A stretch of 37,009 nucleotides of DNA from JBBSOK01 sp038259825. Lineage in GTDB: Bacteria > Bacteroidota > Bacteroidia > Flavobacteriales > Flavobacteriaceae. The notes beneath the pieces were generated by a model. The model did not search any database. It was not told the origin of the DNA and worked only from the letters and a program-made list of their open reading frames with translations. The stretch spans positions 1 to 37,009 of the forward strand of contig JBBSOK010000013.1 of the NCBI GenBank assembly GCA_038259825.1, in the 5' to 3' direction. A program made the translations under genes and the position numbers. This document shows, piece by piece, positions 31,298 through 37,009 of this stretch; within the stretch, counting starts at the first letter, position 1, and every line of letters begins with the position of its first letter.

Positions 31298-34018
31298 TTA
31301 AAAATTATAGTTTACACGGGCATAATAAAACGAACCGCCAAAGCCCATTTGCACTGCATCCCAATAACCTCCGCCTTCCGTCCAGTCATCTTGTTGGTCT
31401 GGGTAAATGTTGAATAAGTTGTTTGATCCAACATTAAGTTTTATGTTTTCTGAAAGGGTGAAGCCAAGATTTAAATCGGTTACAATTTTTGCAGTATATG
31501 TATCCGTTGCAGCAATTATTTGATTTGCAAAACCGCCATAATCTGCTGGGTCTTCAAAAGTTTGAAAGTCTAATAATTCAACCTCGCTAAATCGGGTAAT
31601 TGTAACATTAGTGCTAAACCACTTTCTGTCATAATTTAAATTCCCAACCAATTTACTTTCGGGAGCAGATGCTAACAAAAATGCTTTATCTCTTTCTCCA
31701 AAAAATGTTTGCTCGTCTAACGCGCCATTTTTCACATCTTTTATAACCATATTATTAAAGTTGGCTAAAAGTGAAATACCAAAATTATTTTCATTAAAAC
31801 TATCTTTATATGTCAAAACTAAATCCAGTCCTGTAGTTTCCGTATCTACACCATTTGCAAAAAATTGTGCTGAATCTACATTTTCAATTTGGGGAGCATC
31901 AAAATTACCTGTTAAAACAATTCTGTCCCTAACATCTATATAATATAAATCCGCCGTTGCTGAAAATTTTGAAAAATTGGTAGTAAAACCAAAACCGGCG
32001 TTTGTAGATTTTTCTTCTTTTAAAGGGCCAATTCCAAAGGAAGCTGTAACTGGGCTATTATTTGGTGATAATAATTGATCGCTGGCAATACCGCCAATAA
32101 AGTTTGTAAAACGTAGATTGTAATAAATTTGGGCTAGGGAAGGTGCTCTAAAACCAGTACTTACAGAACCACGAATATTTATATTTTCAGTTGCTTTTAA
32201 ACGCATAGCAAGCTTACCATTTATTGTGCTTCCAAAATCGCTGTAATTTTCAAAACGGCCAGCAACACTTATTAAAAAAGCTTCGCTTAAATCAAATTCC
32301 CCATCTGCATAAACTGAGATATTACTTCTGCTTCTATCAACAACATTAGCTGGGCCGTAACCTGGAAAACCTTGGGAACCGCCTGGTCTTATTTGTGTGT
32401 TACCATCATCGTCAAGTATTGGATCACCGTTGGCATCCGTATAAATTACAGTATTGGCTTCGGGTGTATTAGCGTTAACAGGAACTCCATTGATATCATA
32501 CGTAGCATAAGAACCTTCTTCGCCTGCAAAAATTTTGAAGTTTTCAGTCCTGTATTCTGCACCGAAAGCGAGGTTCATTCCATCTAAGACATTATCATAA
32601 TATTTTGAAAAATCTAAATTTGTTGTGTTTTGTGATAACGAGTGACCGCCTGCGTCAAATTCTGTAGGAGAATTATCCACTAATGAGGCGTTCAAAGTTC
32701 CTTTTATATAATAGTGAAAATCATTAATACCGTAAGCATTACTTATATCTACTTTCCAACCAGAATCTGTTTCTGTTTTAACGCCTGCAACTACAGAATT
32801 ATCAGTAATTATTGAAGTAATTCTAGGTGTATAACCGTTTGGAAATATTGATTCAACTACGCGATTACCGCCGTTTCTGGTAAAGGCGTAAGCATCGGTA
32901 TCTCTATAATTTCTTCCACCAAAGGCATAAATTTCAGTTTTATCTGTAACCGGAATTGCGAAATTCCCCATAAAATTAAAGCCTTCAATAGCGGCTTCAC
33001 CAAAACCTTTTCTAAAATCGAATGTAGGTCGCAAGGTTTTGTTTTTGTTGATATATTCGGTTGTAAAATTTGCATAACCGCCTTTTTCGCCAACAGCAAA
33101 ACCATAATTAGCACCAAATTTTACCGAGCCACCATCAAAACTTTTATCTTTTCCAATTGCGTTGCCATCCCTTTCAGTATCAAGACGAAAGCCGTCTGTA
33201 TTCCAAACGCCGTAATCATCCTCGGTAAAAGCTCCAGTATCAATATCTGCATCTGTGCTATATGCGCCATAAGATACGTTACCAGATAATTCGTTCACAT
33301 TATCTTTTAAAACAATATTTATAACCCCTGCAATAGCATCACTACCATATTGTGCTGCAGCGCCGTCTCTAAGAACTTCAATTCTTTTTATGGATGTTGC
33401 AGGTATTGTATTTAAATCTGTACCTGTGTTTCCACGTCCTCGAGTTCCAAAAACATTTACCAAAGATGACTGATGTCTTCGTTTACCATTAATTAAAACT
33501 AAGGTTTGGTCTGGTCCTAAGCCTCGTAAAGATGCAGGATCTATGTGATCTGCACCATCAGAACCGGATTGCTTGGTAGCGTTAAATGAAGGTGCGGCGT
33601 ATTGTAATAGTTCATTTATTTCTACTTTTCCTACTTGTAGTATTGTGCTTTCTATGTCTATAACATCTATAGGCACTGCAGTGTTTATGGCTGTTCTTTT
33701 TGGACTTCTAGAGCCAACTAGAATAACATCATCGAGGGATTCACCTTCGGTTAATGATACATTAATTGTAGTTTGTCCATTTACCTTTATTTCTTGAGTG
33801 TTAAATCCCACATAGCTAAAAGTAAGCGTAGCGTCTGGTTTCACGGAAAGCGCAAATTTACCATCTATGTCCGTAGTTGTTCCGTTTGATGTTCCATTTT
33901 CTAAAACATTTACAAAGGGAATGGGCATACCAGATGGATCTGCCACAACGCCAGAAACGTCTACTTGTGAAAATGCGATCCCACAAATAAGAAATAATAA
34001 AAGCGTAATTTTTTTCAT
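31298..34018 (-). CDS. TonB-dependent receptor, orphan
   Basis: This 906-residue outer-membrane receptor has a signal peptide (ending GIAFSQ), a carboxypeptidase-regulatory-like domain (about 19-95, VSGVVADPSGMPIPFVNVLE), a plug (about 100-235) and a long barrel ending in FYYARVNYNF. Plug landmarks are the segments DPASLRGLGPDQTLVLINGK and RIEVLRDGAAAQYGSDAIAG. The GLGPDQTLVLINGKRRH pattern is the iron-siderophore/OmpC-like group seen across Bacteroidota and Proteobacteria. No SusD, TonB, ExbB or regulator gene lies beside it, so the substrate cannot be inferred from context. The 5' leader has ACTAAC...ACAACCAAC before the ATG, as in other highly translated envelope genes here. Confidence 0.92.
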   Translation of the reverse strand: MKKITLLLFLICGIAFSQVDVSGVVADPSGMPIPFVNVLENGTSNGTTTDIDGKFALSVKPDATLTFSYVGFNTQEIKVNGQTTINVSLTEGESLDDVILVGSRSPKRTAINTAVPIDVIDIESTILQVGKVEINELLQYAAPSFNATKQSGSDGADHIDPASLRGLGPDQTLVLINGKRRHQSSLVNVFGTRGRGNTGTDLNTIPATSIKRIEVLRDGAAAQYGSDAIAGVINIVLKDNVNELSGNVSYGAYSTDADIDTGAFTEDDYGVWNTDGFRLDTERDGNAIGKDKSFDGGSVKFGANYGFAVGEKGGYANFTTEYINKNKTLRPTFDFRKGFGEAAIEGFNFMGNFAIPVTDKTEIYAFGGRNYRDTDAYAFTRNGGNRVVESIFPNGYTPRITSIITDNSVVAGVKTETDSGWKVDISNAYGINDFHYYIKGTLNASLVDNSPTEFDAGGHSLSQNTTNLDFSKYYDNVLDGMNLAFGAEYRTENFKIFAGEEGSYATYDINGVPVNANTPEANTVIYTDANGDPILDDDGNTQIRPGGSQGFPGYGPANVVDRSRSNISVYADGEFDLSEAFLISVAGRFENYSDFGSTINGKLAMRLKATENINIRGSVSTGFRAPSLAQIYYNLRFTNFIGGIASDQLLSPNNSPVTASFGIGPLKEEKSTNAGFGFTTNFSKFSATADLYYIDVRDRIVLTGNFDAPQIENVDSAQFFANGVDTETTGLDLVLTYKDSFNENNFGISLLANFNNMVIKDVKNGALDEQTFFGERDKAFLLASAPESKLVGNLNYDRKWFSTNVTITRFSEVELLDFQTFEDPADYGGFANQIIAATDTYTAKIVTDLNLGFTLSENIKLNVGSNNLFNIYPDQQDDWTEGGGYWDAVQMGFGGSFYYARVNYNF

Positions 34019-34186
34019 AATGTTGGTTGTATTAATGTTAGTTATTTGTTAAAATTAATCTTTTAATATATTATAAAACACGTTTTTAAAGCATTTTGTA
34101 AAAAAAGGTTGTGAGAAACAAAGTTCATTTTTTAGTTAATAAGCATTTTCTTATTCATTCAGTAATATGATTAAACTGCTATAAAT

Positions 34187-34220
34187 AAAAACACCCCCAC
34201 AATTTCTTGTGGGGGTGTTT
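34187..34220 (-). terminator. Strong terminator after the 34240-34848 gene
   Basis: Arms AAACACCCCCACAA (34189-34202) and TTGTGGGGGTGTTT (34207-34220) form a perfect 14-bp GC-rich stem with a 4-nt loop (TTTC). On the minus strand it is followed by TTTTTATTTAT. Confidence 0.92.
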
Positions 34221-34239
34221 ACCTTATTTGAATAAGTGA

Positions 34240-34848
34240 TTACCTATTATCTTTCAAGTTTTTTCTTTTATTCATTTTTTTGGTTTCCTTCATTTCGTCT
34301 GGACTAACATCAGTCATTGTTGAAGAGTCGCGCATTGGCTTGACTCCACCAGTTTCAAGTAGCAAGTATTTTGTTGCTACAACTTGATCTGTCTTTGGAT
34401 CGTAATTTTCAACAATGAAGCTACCATTATTATCAAAATAGCCCATAGAGCTTTTGTTATCCATGTAAAGAATATAGTTTCCTTTTCTTGAAGACGGTCT
34501 AATAAATCCATTTTGTGCAGATTTTGCAGAATTGGACATATTCTTCAATTGATAACCATTTCTATCTTCAACAAACATGAAATTACTACCATTGCTACTG
34601 TAGGTTTCATCAACTTGGACATCCATTATTTTAATGGTTGCTGCTTGGTTGGTTTGATTAGCTTGGGTTGAGTTTAACTCAACCTTTTCAATTTGAGTTT
34701 TTGTAACATCTTTCTCATAAACCTTTGTACCTATATTATCGGTAACATTAGTTTTTGTTGTTACGGTTTCTTTTACTTGATTTTTGTTTTCTTGCGCAAA
34801 TGTTATCGTTGTTAAAGCAATTGCCGCAATAAAAAGTCCTTTTTTCAT
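34240..34848 (-). CDS. Secreted protein of unknown function (202 aa)
   Basis: This 202-residue protein has a signal peptide (MKKGLFIAAIALTTITFAQ, cleavage after AQ). The mature N-terminus (ENKNQVKETVTTKTNVTDNI) is rich in Thr, Lys and Val and resembles that of the product at 35102-35575. The rest has a WG-repeat-like stretch (MFVEDRNGYQLKNMSN, GNYILYMDNKSSMGYFDNNG) and a basic Lys/Arg tail. There is no lipobox or catalytic motif, so it is probably periplasmic or exported. It has its own TAAATTTG promoter element (34875-34882) and a strong terminator, meaning it is transcribed alone and perhaps at a high level. Confidence 0.78.
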   Translation of the reverse strand: MKKGLFIAAIALTTITFAQENKNQVKETVTTKTNVTDNIGTKVYEKDVTKTQIEKVELNSTQANQTNQAATIKIMDVQVDETYSSNGSNFMFVEDRNGYQLKNMSNSAKSAQNGFIRPSSRKGNYILYMDNKSSMGYFDNNGSFIVENYDPKTDQVVATKYLLLETGGVKPMRDSSTMTDVSPDEMKETKKMNKRKNLKDNR

Positions 34849-34874
34849 TTCTAGTAGTTTTAGTTGTTATAATA

Positions 34875-34882
34875 CAAATTTA
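34875..34882 (-). promoter_or_regulatory. Promoter -7 element for the 34240-34848 gene
   Basis: The minus strand reads TAAATTTG, an exact TAnnTTTG match, about 27 nt upstream of the ATG at 34848. The region further upstream is a nearly pure A/T stretch without a clear TTTG -33 element. Confidence 0.55.
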
Positions 34883-35044
34883 AAAACCTCAATTGTTAAT
34901 TTTATATAAATAATTAATAATATATAATTAATTATTTGAATTTTATTGAAGGTTTTAACTTGTATAGTATTAATTCAAAGTATATAATGCTAAAACAATG
35001 CCACGTTTTATTAATAATGAACTGTATGTAGAATATCCAAAAAA

Positions 35045-35080
35045 ATAAGGGAATAAATTCTTTTGAATTTATTCCCTTAT
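35045..35080 (-). terminator. Terminator after the 35102-35575 gene
   Basis: Arms ATAAGGGAATAAATTC (35045-35060) and GAATTTATTCCCTTAT (35065-35080) form a perfect 16-bp stem with a TTTT loop on the plus strand. On the minus strand it leads into TTTTTT. Confidence 0.9.
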
Positions 35081-35101
35081 AAAGTTACTCTTTTAAGAAT
35101 C

Positions 35102-35575
35102 TTAATTATCCTTTTTAAGCTTGGTCATACCTTTTGGCCTGCTTTCCAGAGCCGCTCTTCTAGCTTCCATTTCTGCTTTTAACTGCTCTTGTTTTGCTTC
35201 AAAAGCTTTTCGTTCAGTTTCATATTGCTCACGCATTGCTTTTTTAGATGCTTCCAATTCCATAGCCTGTTTACTTTTGGCTTCATCCATCATTTGGGCA
35301 TTCTTCAAGTCTACAGAGCTATTATCTTCTACCACTTCATTTTTCGCGTTTTTCTCAATTACTTTATTTGTATTTTGATTGATCTTATCATCTCCATCTA
35401 CTTTAAGAACTTGTCGTTCTTCATCAACATCATTTACAACTTTTACTTGAGTGTCAACACCCTTTACAACCATTTTCTTTGTTGTCGTTTCTTTTCGAAC
35501 GTTAACGTTCTCTTGTGCGTTTACCAACATCATCCCGAAGCTGCATAACGCTATACTTAAAATTAATTTTTTCAT
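35102..35575 (-). CDS. Secreted coiled-coil protein of unknown function (157 aa)
   Basis: This 157-residue protein has a signal peptide (ending LVNAQ, about residue 21). The mature N-terminus (ENVNVRKETTTKKMVVKGVD) resembles the start of the 34240-34848 product. Residues about 95-150 form a highly charged helix with heptad spacing, rich in Glu, Lys and Ala (SKKAMREQYETERKAFEAKQ and EQLKAEMEARRAALES), so a coiled-coil dimer or a filamentous extension is likely. No cysteine remains in the mature protein. Function is unknown. It is separated from the 34240-34848 gene by its own perfect terminator, so the two related genes are transcribed independently. Confidence 0.78.
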   Translation of the reverse strand: MKKLILSIALCSFGMMLVNAQENVNVRKETTTKKMVVKGVDTQVKVVNDVDEERQVLKVDGDDKINQNTNKVIEKNAKNEVVEDNSSVDLKNAQMMDEAKSKQAMELEASKKAMREQYETERKAFEAKQEQLKAEMEARRAALESRPKGMTKLKKDN

Positions 35576-35694
35576 GTTATAGTTTTTAGTTATCGGCTAA
35601 TGTACAATCTACCCGTATATATTCGACTAATTTTAAGTAAAATTTAAACTATGATGGTGCAAAATTGAATTGGTTTTTTTCAATACTTAAAGCC

Positions 35695-35702
35695 TATATT
35701 TG
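35695..35702 (+). promoter_or_regulatory. Promoter -7 element for ychF
   Basis: TATATTTG, an exact TAnnTTTG match followed by CAGCC, lies 36 nt before the ATG at 35739. TTGG at 35670-35673, 21 nt upstream, can serve as the -33 element. Confidence 0.7.
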
Positions 35703-35738
35703 CAGCCTGAAAAAATTACGTAATACAAAGAATATATA

Positions 35739-36833
35739 ATGAAAGCAGGAATCGTAGGATTGCCGAATGTGGGTAAATCGACCCTTTTTAATTGTTTGAG
35801 TAATGCAAAAGCTCAAAGTGCAAATTTTCCTTTTTGTACAATTGAACCTAATATTGGTGTAGTAAATGTGCCAGATACAAGGTTGCTGAAGTTGGAAGAA
35901 TTGGTAGTGCCGGAGCGTGTTGTGCCAGCTACAGTTGAAATTGTTGATATTGCGGGCTTGGTAAAAGGAGCGAGCAAAGGTGAGGGCTTAGGAAATCAAT
36001 TTTTAAGTAATATCCGTGAAACGGACGCTATACTTCACGTTTTGCGTTGTTTTGATAACGATAATATTATTCACGTTGATGGTAATGTTAATCCTATTAG
36101 GGATAAGGAAACAATTGATATGGAATTGCAGTTAAAAGACTTGGAAACTGTAGATAAAAAGCTTGAGAAAGTTAAAAGAGCTTCAAGAACGGGAAATAAA
36201 GAAGCCCAAAAAGAGGAAGCTGTTTTATTGAAAATAAAAACAAATCTAGAAGCTGGAATTTCAATTAGGGCAATCGACATTGCTGAAACAGATAGAGAAG
36301 AGTTTGTAACACCGCTGCAATTTATAACTGATAAGCCAGTACTTTATGTTTGTAATGTTGACGAAAATAGTGCTGTTAACGGTAATGAATATGTAAATAA
36401 AGTGAAGGAAGCAGTTGCTGGTGAAAATGCCGAAGTAATTGTATTAGCTGTAGGAACAGAAGCTGATATTACAGAGCTTGAAACCTTTGAAGAGCGCAAA
36501 ATGTTCTTGGAAGATTTAGGTCTTGATGAAGCTGGCTCGGCAAAATTAATTCGTGGAGCGTATGCTTTGCTTAATTTACAGACTTATTTTACTGCAGGTG
36601 TTAAGGAAGTGAGAGCTTGGACAATTCCAGTTGGCTCGACTGCTCCGCAAGCTGCTGGCGTAATACATACAGATTTTGAAAAAGGTTTTATCCGTGCCGA
36701 AGTAATAAAATATGATGATTATGTTGCTTTAGGAAGCGAAAGCAAAGTAAAAGAAGCCGGAAAAATGGGTGTTGAAGGCAAGGAATATATCGTAAAAGAT
36801 GGAGATATTATGCACTTTAGATTCAACGTTTAA
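35739..36833 (+). CDS. ychF: Redox-regulated ATPase/GTPase YchF (Obg family)
   Basis: YchF is a ribosome-associated P-loop NTPase of the Obg family that prefers ATP and influences translation and stress tolerance. The 364-residue protein is standard length. It has the P-loop GLPNVGKS (7-14), the G3 motif DIAGLVKGASKGEGLGNQFL, and CNVDE in place of the usual NKxD, which explains the relaxed nucleotide preference. A central helical coiled domain (about 125-200, DLETVDKKLEKVKRASRTGN) and the C-terminal TGS domain (about 280-364, ending IVKDGDIMHFRFNV) complete it. It has a good promoter at 35695-35702 and a palindromic terminator behind it. Confidence 0.97.
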   Translation: MKAGIVGLPNVGKSTLFNCLSNAKAQSANFPFCTIEPNIGVVNVPDTRLLKLEELVVPERVVPATVEIVDIAGLVKGASKGEGLGNQFLSNIRETDAILHVLRCFDNDNIIHVDGNVNPIRDKETIDMELQLKDLETVDKKLEKVKRASRTGNKEAQKEEAVLLKIKTNLEAGISIRAIDIAETDREEFVTPLQFITDKPVLYVCNVDENSAVNGNEYVNKVKEAVAGENAEVIVLAVGTEADITELETFEERKMFLEDLGLDEAGSAKLIRGAYALLNLQTYFTAGVKEVRAWTIPVGSTAPQAAGVIHTDFEKGFIRAEVIKYDDYVALGSESKVKEAGKMGVEGKEYIVKDGDIMHFRFNV

Positions 36834-36860
36834 GAAATCACAATCCAAACTAAAAAATAA

Positions 36861-36898
36861 AAAAATCCCAATTTGAATTAATTCAAATTGGGATTTTT
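36861..36898 (+). terminator. Perfect-palindrome terminator after ychF
   Basis: Positions 36861-36898 form a perfect 38-bp palindrome (half-site AAAAATCCCAATTTGAATT). With T residues following to 36900, it can fold as a long hairpin at the end of the ychF transcript, and also works in reverse. Confidence 0.9.
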
Positions 36899-36905
36899 TT
36901 ATTTT

Positions 36906-37003
36906 GCCTAATGCCTAATGCCTAATGCCTAATGCCTAATGCCTAATGCCTAATGCCTAATGCCTAATGCCTAATGCCTAATGCCTAATGCCTAATGCCT
37001 AAT
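36906..37003. repeat. Heptanucleotide tandem array, 14 perfect copies of GCCTAAT
   Basis: Positions 36906-37003 are exactly 14 head-to-tail copies of GCCTAAT without any mismatch. The array starts 7 nt after the ychF terminator's palindrome and ends 6 nt before the window edge. Neither strand can code across it: the unit produces TAA on one strand and TAG on the other in every frame within three units. The absence of decay between units suggests recent expansion or ongoing slippage. Confidence 0.98.
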
Positions 37004-37009
37004 TAGTCA

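Noticed and set aside
31298..34018. SusC/SusD-type polysaccharide utilisation locus
   Set aside because: The receptor has no SusD partner, glycoside hydrolase or regulator next to it, and the plug motifs are of the siderophore-like kind.
35189..35548. Long plus-strand frame opposite the coiled-coil protein gene
   Set aside because: It is a shadow frame: the minus-strand gene has a signal peptide, a coiled coil and its own terminator, while the plus frame is Phe/Ser-rich reverse-complement sequence with no independent features.
36906..37003. CRISPR array
   Set aside because: The units are contiguous 7-mers without spacers, and no cas gene is present in the window.

Overview
The window is low-GC core chromosome of a member of the Bacteroidota, almost certainly Flavobacteriaceae; I cannot fix the genus. 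Supporting signs are two TonB-dependent receptors, a DUF5916 outer-membrane protein, a BatA/VWA protein, DUF6146/DUF6787/DUF937/DUF4870 genes, the serC-serA-LuxC-like-ferredoxin block, Bacteroidota-type promoters (TTTG at -33, TAnnTTTG at -7), and almost no Shine-Dalgarno sites. I found no tRNA, rRNA, insertion sequence, integrase, prophage, CRISPR array or recognisable defence system.

Layout. 1-1495: the end of a YfhO-like membrane protein gene, then a glycosyltransferase. 1555-3226: a secreted Asn/Ser/Arg-rich protein of unknown function and a gene-poor stretch, bracketed by two copies of a hairpin plus 18-nt repeat. 3227-8510: a maintenance and stress neighbourhood with uvrA, an ECF-like sigma factor, an unannotated 50-codon gene, a cysteine-free endonuclease III and a Bcp peroxiredoxin. 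8530-12011: a conserved protein of unknown function, a PhnP/RNase Z-like metallo-hydrolase, a membrane-anchored protein and a serine esterase. 12086-15986: two DUF4870-like membrane proteins, a dihydroorotase homologue that has lost most metal ligands, and a BatA/VWA protein. 16097-21319: a GAF histidine kinase, a TIGR02757 protein, a LolD-like ATPase and a DUF5916 protein. 21460-22435: msrA and a small membrane protein. 22507-25870: a probable metal-acquisition operon (His/Cys-rich exported protein, TonB receptor, lipoprotein). 25986-27462: DUF6787, DUF6146 and DUF937 genes. 27575-31223: serA, serC, a LuxC-like acyl-CoA reductase and a divergent dicluster ferredoxin. 31298-34018: a large orphan TonB receptor. 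34240-35575: two related small secreted proteins with strong terminators. 35739-37009: ychF, a perfect-palindrome terminator and 14 perfect copies of the heptamer GCCTAAT.

How the genes work together. serC and serA supply two consecutive steps of serine synthesis. uvrA, nth, bcp and msrA repair or prevent DNA and oxidative damage. The 22507-25870 operon looks like a dedicated outer-membrane uptake unit. Most other genes are single-gene or two-gene transcription units separated by clear hairpin terminators.

The window does not contain an obviously new multi-gene system. The most interesting items are the heptamer array, the His/Cys-rich metal operon, the degenerate dihydroorotase, the cysteine-free endonuclease III, the small gene behind the sigma factor, the overlapping divergent promoters at the ferredoxin gene, and the repeated hairpin/18-mer cassette.
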